64,000 nt of DNA. Origin: Rouxiella sp. S1S-2. Lineage in GTDB: Bacteria; Pseudomonadota; Gammaproteobacteria; Enterobacterales; Enterobacteriaceae. Made by a program: the position numbers and the translations under genes. Where the stretch lies: positions 2,356,001 to 2,420,000 of the forward strand of contig NZ_WFKL01000001.1 in the NCBI RefSeq assembly GCF_009208105.1, written 5' to 3'. Each line of letters opens with the position of its first letter. Position 1 is the stretch's first letter. Of this stretch, positions 18,319 through 28,158 are shown piece after piece. The notes under the pieces are model-generated. The model ran no database searches. It was not told the origin of the DNA and was given only the letters and a program-made list of their open reading frames with translations.

Positions 18319-18373
18319 GAATTATAACTTGTGAAAAAGCAGCTTATCGAGGCTGTAACGGAAAGCCAAAAAT

Positions 18374-19093
18374 ATGGTTATCAAGGCACAAAGTCCTGCC
18401 GGTTTTGCAGAAGAATATATTATTGAAAGTATTTGGAATAGTCGATTTCCACCAGGATCGATTCTGCCAGCGGAAAGAGAGCTTTCCGAACTGATTGGCG
18501 TAACCCGCACGACACTGCGTGAGGTTTTACAGCGTCTGGCACGCGACGGATGGTTAACCATCCAGCACGGTAAACCGACAAAAGTGAACAACTTTTGGGA
18601 AACGTCTGGCCTTAGTATTCTAGAAACGCTTGCGCGTCTTGATCATGAGAGCGTCCCGCAGCTTATCGAAAATCTGTTGTCAGTGCGAACCAACATTGCC
18701 ACTATCTTTATCCGCAAAGCGATGCGCTCCAATCCGGAAGAAACGCAAAAAGTATTGGCCAAGGCTTCCATCACCGCCGACACCTCCGAGGCTTATACCG
18801 AGCTAGATTACGGTATTTATCGCGGTTTGGCCTTTGCATCAGGAAACCCCATTTACGGTCTGATTATTAACGGACTGCGTGGATTATACACCCGCGTTGG
18901 ACGTTACTATTTCTCCAACCCTGAAGCGCGCAAATTGGCGCTGACCTTCTATCTGAAATTGTCTTCTATTTGTGAAGAAAAACAGTATGACCAAATAGTT
19001 GACTGCGTTCGCGGTTACGGGAGAGACAGCGGTGCTATCTGGCACAATATGCAGGTGAGTATGCCGAAAGACCTGACCGACCAGCGTCGCTAA
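18374..19093 (+). CDS. fadR: Fatty acid metabolism regulator FadR
   Basis: FadR of 239 residues, equal in length to E. coli. The N-terminal GntR winged helix reads [25 protein letters not shown], and the C-terminal acyl-CoA-binding bundle holds [19 protein letters not shown] and [16 protein letters not shown]. Free FadR represses beta-oxidation genes and activates fabA/fabB; long-chain acyl-CoA releases it. ATG 18374 is the canonical start ([16 protein letters not shown]). Divergent from dsbB, with a strong terminator after it shared with ycgB. Confidence 0.97.
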   Translation: MVIKAQSPAGFAEEYIIESIWNSRFPPGSILPAERELSELIGVTRTTLREVLQRLARDGWLTIQHGKPTKVNNFWETSGLSILETLARLDHESVPQLIENLLSVRTNIATIFIRKAMRSNPEETQKVLAKASITADTSEAYTELDYGIYRGLAFASGNPIYGLIINGLRGLYTRVGRYYFSNPEARKLALTFYLKLSSICEEKQYDQIVDCVRGYGRDSGAIWHNMQVSMPKDLTDQRR

Positions 19094-19121
19094 TCGACGC
19101 GTTGGTGAATGAGGAAAAATG

Positions 19122-19147
19122 AAAAGGGCGCTGATGCGCCCTTTTTT
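19122..19147. terminator. Bidirectional terminator between fadR and ycgB
   Basis: AAAAGGGCGC (19122-19131) pairs with GCGCCCTTTT (19136-19145), loop TGAT, followed by more T. The A and T runs on both sides let it end both convergent transcripts. Confidence 0.88.
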
Positions 19148-19165
19148 AATGAGAGTTAAATAGAA

Positions 19166-20701
19166 TTAAAGCGCAGAAGGGCGCGGAGGACAGCGGTCGA
19201 GCATTTCGACGCTTCCGTCTTCGTTAAGCTGCTCCATGTAGACGTCAAATCCCCACAGGCGATGAATGTGTTTCATCACTTCGCGGCGACTCTTGTCGAG
19301 CGGTGCGCGATCCTGCGGTATGTAGCGCAGCGTCAGTGAGCGGTCACCGCGTAAATCGACGTTCCATACCTGAATATTCGGCTCGTGGTTGCTGAGGTTG
19401 TACTGTGCCGAAAGCTCCTGGCGTATCGCTCGATAGCCTTCTTCATTGTGAATCGATGAGATCTCGAGATAATTATTATGGTCGTCGTCCAGCACCGTGA
19501 ACAAACGAAAATCACGCATTACTTTAGGTGATAGAAACTGGCTGATAAAGCTTTCGTCTTTAAAGTCACGCATTGCAAAATGCAGCGTCTCAAGCCAGTC
19601 CGAACCAGCAATATCAGGGAACCAATATTTGTCCTCTTCGGTAGGCGACTCACAGATGCGTTTTAAATCCTGGAACATGGCAAAGCCCAGTGCATAAGGG
19701 TTTATACCGCTGTAATACGGGCTATTGTATGGCGGTTGGAATACCACGTTGGTATGGCTATGCAAAAACTCCAGAATAAAGCGGTCGCTCACTTTTCCTT
19801 CATCATACAAATGGTTCAGAATAGTGTAGTGCCAGAAGGTTGCCCAACCTTCGTTCATCACCTGAGTTTGTTTTTGCGGATAAAAATACTGGCTGATTTT
19901 GCGTACAATGCGCAAAATTTCGCGCTGCCACGGTTCCAGAAGCGGCGCATTTTTTTCCATAAAGTACAGCAAGTTTTCCTGCGGTTCTGAAGGGAATCGG
20001 CGAACCTGCTCTGGCGCATCCTCTTTGTCGCGGCGAGGCAAAGTCTTCCACAGCGTATTCACCTGGCTCTGCAGATAAGCTTCTCGGCTCTCCTGACGGG
20101 CTTTTTCTTCGGTAAGCGAAATTTTTTGCGGACGTTTATAGCGATCCACACCGTAATTCATCAGTGCGTGGCAGGAGTCGAGCAGGCGTTCCACTTCCTC
20201 TACGCCGTAGCGCTCTTCGCATTGACTAATGTAGCGGCGGGCAAAAATCAGGTAATCCACAATCGAACTGGCATCAGTCCAGCTGCGGAACAGGTAGTTA
20301 TTTTTGAAAAACGAGTTGTGTCCATAGCAAGCATGCGCCATCACCAATGCCTGCATAGTGATGGTGTTCTCTTCCATCAGATAGGCGATACAAGGATTGG
20401 AGTTGATCACAATCTCGTAGGCCAGACCCTGCTGGCCGTGCTTATAGCGCTGCTCGGTTTCGATAAACTTTTTACCGAAAGACCAGTGTGCATAGTTGAT
20501 AGGCATGCCAACGCTGGAATAAGCATCCATCATTTGTTCTGAGGTGATTATCTCGATTTGATGCGGGTATGTCTCCAGCCGATAGCTTTTGGCCACCCGA
20601 TCAATTTCTTCAAGATAAACCTGGAGTAACTCAAACGTCCAGTCTGGTCCGTCACTTAAACGTTTGTCTTCAGTTTTGTGTTCCTGGGTCTTTGTCGTCA
20701 T
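19166..20701 (-). CDS. ycgB: SpoVR-family protein YcgB
   Basis: A 511-residue cytosolic protein of the SpoVR family. Recognisable parts are FELLQVYLEEIDRVAKSYRLETYPHQIEII at the start, INYAHWSFGKKFIETE, MAHACYGHNSFFKNN and MNEGWATFWHYTIL, with many His and acidic residues that suggest a metallo-enzyme fold, although no activity is proven. In E. coli ycgB is sigma-S and Crl dependent and stands divergent from dadA; here its upstream neighbour is instead the T6SS kinase gene. Full length compared with E. coli. Confidence 0.95.
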   Translation of the reverse strand: MTTKTQEHKTEDKRLSDGPDWTFELLQVYLEEIDRVAKSYRLETYPHQIEIITSEQMMDAYSSVGMPINYAHWSFGKKFIETEQRYKHGQQGLAYEIVINSNPCIAYLMEENTITMQALVMAHACYGHNSFFKNNYLFRSWTDASSIVDYLIFARRYISQCEERYGVEEVERLLDSCHALMNYGVDRYKRPQKISLTEEKARQESREAYLQSQVNTLWKTLPRRDKEDAPEQVRRFPSEPQENLLYFMEKNAPLLEPWQREILRIVRKISQYFYPQKQTQVMNEGWATFWHYTILNHLYDEGKVSDRFILEFLHSHTNVVFQPPYNSPYYSGINPYALGFAMFQDLKRICESPTEEDKYWFPDIAGSDWLETLHFAMRDFKDESFISQFLSPKVMRDFRLFTVLDDDHNNYLEISSIHNEEGYRAIRQELSAQYNLSNHEPNIQVWNVDLRGDRSLTLRYIPQDRAPLDKSRREVMKHIHRLWGFDVYMEQLNEDGSVEMLDRCPPRPSAL

Positions 20702-21049
20702 CAGCGCACCCTCAGTCAGTTACGGACGCAACCTATGTTTTAAAAATATGCATCCACTGTTAATCGTAGTTCAATCATGGATCATGTGTAGGGCGTTGAG
20801 CATATTTTTAATCATTTTCATTACGTTAAGGATTTTACAGTTTTAGCGGAGGCAGAATCGGGCCAATTTCCTCATGCCCTCTGCTTTTTAAAGCCTCCCA
20901 AATCCGCTCATTTTCCGTGTGACTTTCAGCGTCCATCTATCGACCATACACTTTAACGCGCATTGTGTAATCAGCTTGCCCTATTTGTTTTGCGATAAAA
21001 ACAACGTTTCCATAGGGGCTAGACTCCAGCAAGCATGGATGTGATGCTG
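20702..21049. other. ycgB promoter region and left T6SS boundary
   Basis: About 350 bp, AT-rich, without a gene. It must hold the ycgB promoter and the 3' end of the T6SS operon. I looked for a direct repeat shared with the right boundary (52981-53029 or 55637-56061) and saw none. No tRNA or integrase is present. Confidence 0.45.
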
Positions 21050-22570
21050 TTATTGGATACTGGCAAGAAACCAGGTTCCAGGCTTATCGATGGTCAAGCT
21101 CTGAGGATACTGCTTGCCCTGCCGTTCAACGCTAAGCTTATGCTCTCCTGCAGGCAATGCGAGTTTAACCTGCCCATTTTCACCGCGTAAAACGTCCTGC
21201 TTGTTGCCGTCCAGCGTCAACACGTCGTCGGCGTTTAAGAGTAAATAGACGTTGGCGATCGCTGTAATGGGGGCAGCCGATGCCGCCGGTGATACCGTTG
21301 CTGATACACTTTGCGTTGGCAGTTTAGCAGTAGCAGGCGATGCCGCCGGCGCCTCGGGAACCCTAGGCGTCTCAGCCACAGGCTGGGCGTTTGAAGCCTG
21401 AGCGACTAACTTTTCAGGTGGCGAATTTTTATCAGAGGCACCACGATGCCACAGCAGTGTGGTAATCAAAATCACTGCCAGTGCAGCAACGGGAGCCGTT
21501 AATTTCCAGTGAATACCACGCCTCGCCAAGGTTGAAGAGGCAGGTTCTGTATGATGTATTGCGAAATTGACCGCCAGTGTTGGCATCGGTTCTGCGGATG
21601 TAACGACGATGGCGGGCGGCAATGAGTCAGCGTCTGTAGTGTGCAGGGTATCGAGCACGTCACGTGCGGTGGCAATCGGCAGCGTCATTAAATTTGCTAA
21701 TTCATCTACCGACTGCGGCCGATCGGCAGGTGCCAACGCCAGTGCCTTATCAATGGCCGACAGCAGGTTGAGTGAATAGCCTTTAAGCTGGCGCTCAGCC
21801 AGCGGCAACAGAGTATCCTCGATGCTGCGCACCACGCTGACCGGCGGTGCCTCACCCACAATCAGCGTATAAAGTACGGCGCCCAGCGCATAAATATCCG
21901 TCCACGGACCTTGTTCACCATCGCCGTCGTCAGTGTATTGTTCAATCGGCGCATAGCCGGGTTTAAGCATGATTTCTGTTTCATCCGACAGGTTGCCAAT
22001 CTCCTTACGCGCCGATCCAAAGTCCAGCAGAACGGGAAGTGCATTTTCCTGAATCTGGATATTATCCAGGGAGATATCGCGATGAAGATAGCCTGCGTTG
22101 TGCAGCGTTTTTAACGCGCTGAACAGCGGCGGCAGCAGTTGGCGAATAAAATCTTCATTGATGATTTGTGGTGTTTTTTGCTGCAATAGCTTTAGCGTTT
22201 GACCGCTGTAAAGCAGGGTCGCCATATAGGCCGTCCCGTTGTTTTGCCAAAATCGCAGCACGTGCAGCAGGCAAGGGTGATTGAAGTTGGCCAGCAGCCT
22301 GGCTTCCTGAATAAAGCTGTTGAGACCGGCGTGGAAAATTTTTGCAAAACGCTCGCTGCGCAAGCCAAGGCTCATGTCCTCATTGCGCACTGCCATGGAA
22401 CCGGGCATGAACTCCTTTATGGCAATCATGCGTTCGAGCTGGCTGTCCCACACTCGATAAACAATGCCGAAGCCACCGCCGCCGATCACCTCTTTGATTT
22501 CAAATTCGTTAAATTGATATCCGACCGGCAGGGCCGCAAGTGTCGTTAGATTATTCTGAAGTCCCGACAT
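21050..22570 (-). CDS. T6SS serine/threonine kinase (PpkA-type)
   Basis: A 506-residue membrane-spanning Ser/Thr kinase, last gene of the T6SS operon. The kinase domain has the P-loop IGGGGFG (29-35), Lys52 in IAIKEF, catalytic HRD (163-165, in HRDISLDN) and DFG (183-185). A single transmembrane helix lies near 352-370, followed by a Pro/Ala-rich linker and a periplasmic PEGA-like beta module. In Pseudomonas and Serratia PpkA phosphorylates the FHA protein to switch on T6SS, opposed by PppA; both partners are encoded here. The periplasmic part may sense a signal. Function is by homology; the gene is placed apart from pppA, which is unusual. Confidence 0.88.
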   Translation of the reverse strand: MSGLQNNLTTLAALPVGYQFNEFEIKEVIGGGGFGIVYRVWDSQLERMIAIKEFMPGSMAVRNEDMSLGLRSERFAKIFHAGLNSFIQEARLLANFNHPCLLHVLRFWQNNGTAYMATLLYSGQTLKLLQQKTPQIINEDFIRQLLPPLFSALKTLHNAGYLHRDISLDNIQIQENALPVLLDFGSARKEIGNLSDETEIMLKPGYAPIEQYTDDGDGEQGPWTDIYALGAVLYTLIVGEAPPVSVVRSIEDTLLPLAERQLKGYSLNLLSAIDKALALAPADRPQSVDELANLMTLPIATARDVLDTLHTTDADSLPPAIVVTSAEPMPTLAVNFAIHHTEPASSTLARRGIHWKLTAPVAALAVILITTLLWHRGASDKNSPPEKLVAQASNAQPVAETPRVPEAPAASPATAKLPTQSVSATVSPAASAAPITAIANVYLLLNADDVLTLDGNKQDVLRGENGQVKLALPAGEHKLSVERQGKQYPQSLTIDKPGTWFLASIQ

Positions 22571-22593
22571 GAGTTAACTCCGTGATGCAGGCA

Positions 22594-25212
22594 TTAGGCG
22601 TTGAATTGGTATTGAAAGTCGTTTTGTTGATAACTGACTTCAAGCTGCTGATAGCGCTGACTTTCACCGGTGGCGGAGAGCAGCAACTGGCTGATTTGTG
22701 GCAGCAGTGTTTGCGTGAGGATCGCATCCACCATGCGTCCACCGGACTCGTTTTCCGTGCAGCGGCGCACGACCTGTTCCGCCACCGATGGCGTAAAGTG
22801 CGCGGTAATACCGTGGTTTTCGAGCAGGCGGCGTTGAATACGCGCCAGCTGAAGGTTAACGATACTGGCCAGCATCTCGTCGCTCAGCGGGTAATACGGC
22901 ACGATTAACAGTCGCCCGAGCAGCGCAGCGGGAAAAATTTCCAGCAAAGGCTTGCGAAGCAAACTCACCAAGGCTTCGGGCTGCGGCAACTGAGCAGGGT
23001 TGGCGCAGGTGCTCTGAATCAGCTCGGTGCCCACGTTCGAGGTGAGAATAATCACCGTGTTGCGAAAATCAATGCGTCGTCCTTCGCCGTCCTCCATCCA
23101 GCCTTTGTCAAACACCTGGAAAAATATCTCGTGCACGTCGGGGTGCGCTTTTTCAATCTCATCGAGCAGCACAACGCTGTAGGGCCGACGGCGAACAGCT
23201 TCGGTCAGTACGCCGCCTTCACCGTAGCCGACATAACCCGGAGGCGCGCCTTTCAATGTTGATACGGTATGCGCCTCCTGAAACTCACTCATGTTGATGG
23301 TAATCACGTTTTGTTCACCGCCGTACAGGCTTTCGGCCAGCGCCAGCGCACTTTCCGTTTTACCGACGCCCGACGGACCACACAGCATAAACACACCTAC
23401 CGGCTTGTTAGGGTCGTCAAGCTGCGCCCGGGAAGTGCGAATGCGCCGCGCGATGGCATCCAGTGCGTGCTGCTGGCCGACCACGCGCTTGTTCAGCGTA
23501 TCGGCGAGCTGTAAGACGGCATTGATTTCATTTTTAACCATTCGTCCCAGCGGAATACCGGTCCAATCGGAGACGACTGCGGCCACCACGCTGGCATCAA
23601 CCGCCGGATAAATCAGCGGTGATTCACCCTGCAATCCGAGCAACTGATGCTGTATTTCGCGAAGGTCTTCACGTAGTGCTGCAGCTTCTTCATTTTGTGT
23701 TTCACCAAGCTGCTGGCGTTTTTGACTGATTTCCCGGGTCAGGGCCAACTCTTGCTGCCAGCGGGCGTCGAGCGTTTTCTGCAACTGCTGTTGTTCATCA
23801 AGCAGTTTGCTGATTGAATCCGCTCGCACGGGCTCGGCTAAACCGAGGCGAATTTCACGCGCGACGATGCCTTGTTCAATTTTTAGTGCCGCAATGCGGT
23901 GGCGGCAATCCTCAAGCTGCGGCGGGGGATTATGTTGGCTCACCGCCACGCGCGCGCAGGCAGTATCAAGCAGCGCCACGGCCTTATCCGGCAATTGCCG
24001 AGCGGGAATGTAGCGGTGCGACAGGCGCACGGCGGCCTCAACGGCTTCATCGAGCAGCAGTACCTGATGATGTTCCTCAAGTGATGCGGCAATATTGCGC
24101 AGCATCAGCCGTGCTTTCTCTTCACTCGGCTCAGCGACCTGAATCACCTGAAAACGACGGGTCAATGCAGGGTCTTTCTCGATATATTTTTTATACTCGG
24201 ACCAGGTGGTTGCCCCCACCGTACGAAGCTGGCCGCGCGCCAGGGCCGGTTTGAGCAGATTGGCAGCGTCGCCGGTTCCCTGTTGGCCGCCTGCGCCAAT
24301 AAGCTGGTGGATCTCGTCGATAAACAGCACCACCGGCGTCGGGCTAGACTGAACCTCATTAATCACTGCCTGCAGACGTGCCTCAAACTCGCCTTTCATC
24401 CCCGCACCGGCCTGCAGCATGCCGATGTCCAACAGCCACAGCTGCACGTCGCGCAGGGCGGGCGGGACTTCACCTGAGGCTATTCTTAGCGCCAGACCTT
24501 CCGCGACCGCTGTTTTCCCCACGCCGGCCTCACCGGTCAGCAACGGGTTATTTTGCCGACGGCGCATCAAAATATCGATAATCTGGCGGATCTCTTCATC
24601 GCGCCCGGCCACGGGATCAATTTTCCCTTCGCGTGCGGCGTAGGTCAGGTCCTGACCATATTTTTCCAGCGTTTTTCCCGAGCCTATTTCTGCTTTCGAC
24701 GGCTCAGCATTCGCCGACGAGGGCGAAAGTTTTGATTCATCACTGCGGGCAAAAATAAGCTCGAACTGGCTGAGCAGGTCGTCGGCACTCAAGCGGTCGA
24801 ATTGGGAAGAAATCGAGGTTAAGACGCTGCGCAGGCTAAACGTTTTTACGATGCCGAGCAGCAGCACGCCGCCGCGGATTTTATCGGAAGAGAACTTCAG
24901 TGAGCAGTAGACCCAGGCGCGTTCTACCGCATTGTCGATGTGTTCTGAAATATCCGAAATGGCGCTCGCCCCACGCGGCAGGCGGTCGAGTGCCGCAGTA
25001 ATATCACGTGCCAATGCCGCCTCATCCAAGTCAAAATGACCCATGGCAGCCTGTAAATCACCGTTGGGCTGTTGCATCAGTTGATGCAGCCAGTGTGCCA
25101 ACTCCACGTAGGGATTGCCGCGAAGTTTACAGAAGGCGGCGGCACTCTCTAGCGTGGAGAACAGCGGCGCGTTGAGTTTGTTAAACAGGGCGGAACGACT
25201 GATTTCAGACAT
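22594..25212 (-). CDS. tssH: T6SS ATPase TssH (ClpV)
   Basis: An 872-residue AAA+ disaggregase that strips contracted TssB/TssC sheath and recycles it. An N-terminal Clp-N domain is followed by AAA1 with Walker A GEAGVGKT (227-234), a ClpB-type coiled middle domain (residues about 400-520), and AAA2 with GPSGVGKTE near residue 620 and the Walker B LLDEIEKAHPD. Length matches the family. It lies 23 bases upstream of the kinase gene and 8 downstream of tssG. Confidence 0.97.
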   Translation of the reverse strand: MSEISRSALFNKLNAPLFSTLESAAAFCKLRGNPYVELAHWLHQLMQQPNGDLQAAMGHFDLDEAALARDITAALDRLPRGASAISDISEHIDNAVERAWVYCSLKFSSDKIRGGVLLLGIVKTFSLRSVLTSISSQFDRLSADDLLSQFELIFARSDESKLSPSSANAEPSKAEIGSGKTLEKYGQDLTYAAREGKIDPVAGRDEEIRQIIDILMRRRQNNPLLTGEAGVGKTAVAEGLALRIASGEVPPALRDVQLWLLDIGMLQAGAGMKGEFEARLQAVINEVQSSPTPVVLFIDEIHQLIGAGGQQGTGDAANLLKPALARGQLRTVGATTWSEYKKYIEKDPALTRRFQVIQVAEPSEEKARLMLRNIAASLEEHHQVLLLDEAVEAAVRLSHRYIPARQLPDKAVALLDTACARVAVSQHNPPPQLEDCRHRIAALKIEQGIVAREIRLGLAEPVRADSISKLLDEQQQLQKTLDARWQQELALTREISQKRQQLGETQNEEAAALREDLREIQHQLLGLQGESPLIYPAVDASVVAAVVSDWTGIPLGRMVKNEINAVLQLADTLNKRVVGQQHALDAIARRIRTSRAQLDDPNKPVGVFMLCGPSGVGKTESALALAESLYGGEQNVITINMSEFQEAHTVSTLKGAPPGYVGYGEGGVLTEAVRRRPYSVVLLDEIEKAHPDVHEIFFQVFDKGWMEDGEGRRIDFRNTVIILTSNVGTELIQSTCANPAQLPQPEALVSLLRKPLLEIFPAALLGRLLIVPYYPLSDEMLASIVNLQLARIQRRLLENHGITAHFTPSVAEQVVRRCTENESGGRMVDAILTQTLLPQISQLLLSATGESQRYQQLEVSYQQNDFQYQFNA

Positions 25213-25220
25213 GATTTTCC

Positions 25221-26285
25221 TTAATAAGATTCGGTACTAAACACTAATTCACCGCGATCTAACGCCTGCGGCTGCTCGCCCAGCCAACTGCTGTAGCCCA
25301 GCCGCTGACCGGCTCCGATGCGCACGCCCGCGACGTCTTGCTGTCGCAAAATAAGCCGCAGTTCCCAGACATATTCTATGCCGAGGTATTGCCGCACCCA
25401 GTCGCGAAGCTGTTTTGCCAGCGGCCTGTCAGGAAGGAACTGCTCATAGCTGGCGAGCCGCAACGGGCCTAACTCGATGCGAAATTTATGCTGAATGTCG
25501 CGCACCGCCACGCCCAAAAACATGCTCTGACCCAGACGTGGCATTGCACGTCCGCCGCGCAGCTGCGCCTGTTCCTTATTACCGACATGCATCCACTGTG
25601 GCACGTTGGCGACTATCCGGACCGCGACCTTGAAATAAAACGCGAGAATTTTCTCCAGCCCTTCGGGGTCATGGCGCTGACGCGTCAGATGCCCGGCGAC
25701 AGCAAAAGGGGCATGTTCGTTAATGCTGTCGCGATTTTGCTGTGCCGGTAATCCTCGACCTGTCAGGCTGGCCAGATAGTGATTGAAACGTCGGTTATCT
25801 TCGCGGTCGAGCGACACCGTAGGCTGCGCGTCTGCCCAGGCCCGATAGAAAAGCAGCGTTAGCCGGTGGTGAAAAATATCCAGAAAACGCGTCATGCTGT
25901 TGTCGCCATACTGACTGACACGCTGCTGGGCATATTCGGTAAGGTGCAGTGGCAGCGGGCCGTTGGGACCGAATAGGCCAAAGCTGTAGATGGAGATATC
26001 GTGCAGCGGTGACTCTTCACGGCGCTTAACGCTGGCGACCGTTGAGGGGGCAAAGGCCAGCGAAGGGGACTGCCCGATGCGCACGGGTTCATAGTGCGGA
26101 TGCGGTGCCTGACCCAATAAATAACGCTGTCCCGCCTGCGCATCGAGGCGGCGCAGCAGCTGGAACAGGTCATAGTGATAGGGGGATGCCATCAGCGCCT
26201 GCCAGAAATCCTCCGACAAGCGGCCAATCACTCGAAATCGTGCGGTCTCGGGCGCCGTTTCTATTTCAATGTCGGTTTCGCTCAT
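25221..26285 (-). CDS. tssG: T6SS baseplate protein TssG
   Basis: A 354-residue baseplate wedge subunit (ImpH/VasB family) that joins TssE, TssF and TssK around the VgrG hub. It has the family core HYDLFQLLRRLDAQAG near the N-terminus and SLAFAPSTVASVKRRE, then FGLFGPNGPLPLHLTEYA. It overlaps the tssF stop by four bases (ATGA type), so translation is coupled. Confidence 0.95.
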   Translation of the reverse strand: MSETDIEIETAPETARFRVIGRLSEDFWQALMASPYHYDLFQLLRRLDAQAGQRYLLGQAPHPHYEPVRIGQSPSLAFAPSTVASVKRREESPLHDISIYSFGLFGPNGPLPLHLTEYAQQRVSQYGDNSMTRFLDIFHHRLTLLFYRAWADAQPTVSLDREDNRRFNHYLASLTGRGLPAQQNRDSINEHAPFAVAGHLTRQRHDPEGLEKILAFYFKVAVRIVANVPQWMHVGNKEQAQLRGGRAMPRLGQSMFLGVAVRDIQHKFRIELGPLRLASYEQFLPDRPLAKQLRDWVRQYLGIEYVWELRLILRQQDVAGVRIGAGQRLGYSSWLGEQPQALDRGELVFSTESY

Positions 26286-28156
26286 ATCAACATCCTTTTG
26301 CCCATGCGCGGCGGCCAGTAGCCGATTTCACCTTTTTGCAGGCCGCTCAGCGTCATTTCGGTAAAGGCATTAATTGACACCATGCGGGCGAACAACTTTT
26401 CGAGCACGCTGCCCAGCAGCCAGGGACTCATACCGGAAAAAGATTGCTCATCGACGATCAGATTAATGGCCACGCCGCGGGCAAAAACGATCGGCCCCGG
26501 TTCGGGAACGCGGCGATAAACCGACTCGAGTTTGCAGTGGCGGATGCCGTCAATTTGCTTGCCAATGGCGGCTTCCGCGAGATTGGCATACAGGCCGAGC
26601 TGTTGGCGCAGCGCGGCGGCACCCTGCGCGGCATCAACGTCCATCAGGCTGAGGTAGTCGAGCTGAAGCTGGCTGATAAGTTTCCAGGAAATGGCGCCCT
26701 CGGCCAGCGCCGGACGAGGAGCAGTCGGGCCTTTGCGCATCACCACTTTTCGCACCGGTGCCGACGTGGGCAGGGTGAAATCGTCCTGTCCCTGCTGCAT
26801 TAAAATCAGCGGTAGGTCGCGATTGGTGCAAAGCACATCGGCCATCAGGTATTTCAAATCGGGTGACCACGGCGACTGCTGCTCGTCAATCAGCGAAATA
26901 AATACTTCAGAGCCGATATAACCGGTACGTGTGCCGTAATTTCGCGCATTTTCTGACAGAGTGCGCTGTTCGCGACGTGCCGAGAAATAGGCGCCATAGT
27001 TGCGGTTATCTTCACTAAAAGTGTTCCAGAAAGGGCGGAATATCTGCTCTTTCTCCATAGCTTTTCCACTGCCGTAGAGCTTTTGAACCGAGTAAATCTC
27101 GTAGTCCAGCGGACTGGCGTTGTCGACCACCAAATGGTATTCGTTAGTGAGTTCATTGACATTAATGCGCTCGGCGCTGCGGCTAAACAGGTTAATCGCG
27201 GGCGTGCAGTACATCGCCAGATGGTTTTTATCCACTACGCGCTCCAACTCACTCTGGGCCTTATCGAGCAGGATCAAAATATCAAACTGCTGTTTTTCGC
27301 GGCTTGCAGCAATCAGCGGGCGCATGCCTGAAATACTGAAAAACATGAAACGGCTGGGGAAGGCAAAATACTCCTGCAGTAGCCGATAACCGCTGAAATT
27401 GCGTAAGTCGTCAGGCAACAGCGCCTGCCCAGAGTCGAATCCTTCCTGGCGCAGCGCATTGTCGGGCAGTAGTTGATAATTCCCCTCCGGTGACGGCGTT
27501 TGGCACACCACGCCTACGCTGTGCTGCATCAGCAGTTCAAGCAGGCCCAGTGCATGCCCGTCGGGTCCACTCAGGTGAAAATCGAGCTTGTCGAACGCCA
27601 TCCGGCTAAGGGGAACGTCACCCTCGCTGTGCAATCGGATGCGCAGCGCGCTGACCGCACCGCGGCTTTGCAGCTCTGAAGAGGGCAGCGGCAAATCGGC
27701 CGGAATGCCGCCCAACTCTACGCTGTCTATTTTCAGCGGCAGCAGCGTAACGTCGTGCGCGGTCTGATATTTGCAGGTAATACCGCGGCGCTTCATGGTT
27801 TGATTTTCAATCATGGTGCCGCGAGGAAGGGTAAAGCCGCTGTTGATATTGCCTTTAGTCTTATCTGGTTGCAGTTCGATAATGGCCATCGACGGCGTGG
27901 GGGCCAGATAATTGGGGTAGATCATTTCCAGCAGTCGCTGGGAAAAACGCGGAAACTCGGCATCCATTTTCAACTGCACGCGAGAGGTCAAAAAGGCGAA
28001 GCCTTCCATTAACCGCTCAACGTAAGGGTCAGCGACCTCGATACCGCGCATGCCCAATCTTCCTGCTACTTTAGGATTTCGCTCGGCAAATTCGGCGCCC
28101 ATTTCGCGCAGATACGTCAGCTCGCGGTTGTAATATTCAAGCAGTTTGCGATTCAT
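26282..28156 (-). CDS. tssF: T6SS baseplate protein TssF
   Basis: A 624-residue baseplate wedge protein (ImpG/VasA family). The N-terminus LLEYYNRELTYLREMGAEFA, followed by HPKVAGRLG-like NPKVAGRLGMRGIEVADPYV and RLMEGFAFL, is diagnostic. Two copies with one TssG make a wedge. It is coupled to tssG by a four-base overlap and lies two bases after tssE. Confidence 0.96.
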   Translation of the reverse strand: MNRKLLEYYNRELTYLREMGAEFAERNPKVAGRLGMRGIEVADPYVERLMEGFAFLTSRVQLKMDAEFPRFSQRLLEMIYPNYLAPTPSMAIIELQPDKTKGNINSGFTLPRGTMIENQTMKRRGITCKYQTAHDVTLLPLKIDSVELGGIPADLPLPSSELQSRGAVSALRIRLHSEGDVPLSRMAFDKLDFHLSGPDGHALGLLELLMQHSVGVVCQTPSPEGNYQLLPDNALRQEGFDSGQALLPDDLRNFSGYRLLQEYFAFPSRFMFFSISGMRPLIAASREKQQFDILILLDKAQSELERVVDKNHLAMYCTPAINLFSRSAERINVNELTNEYHLVVDNASPLDYEIYSVQKLYGSGKAMEKEQIFRPFWNTFSEDNRNYGAYFSARREQRTLSENARNYGTRTGYIGSEVFISLIDEQQSPWSPDLKYLMADVLCTNRDLPLILMQQGQDDFTLPTSAPVRKVVMRKGPTAPRPALAEGAISWKLISQLQLDYLSLMDVDAAQGAAALRQQLGLYANLAEAAIGKQIDGIRHCKLESVYRRVPEPGPIVFARGVAINLIVDEQSFSGMSPWLLGSVLEKLFARMVSINAFTEMTLSGLQKGEIGYWPPRMGKRMLI

Positions 28157-28158
28157 AA

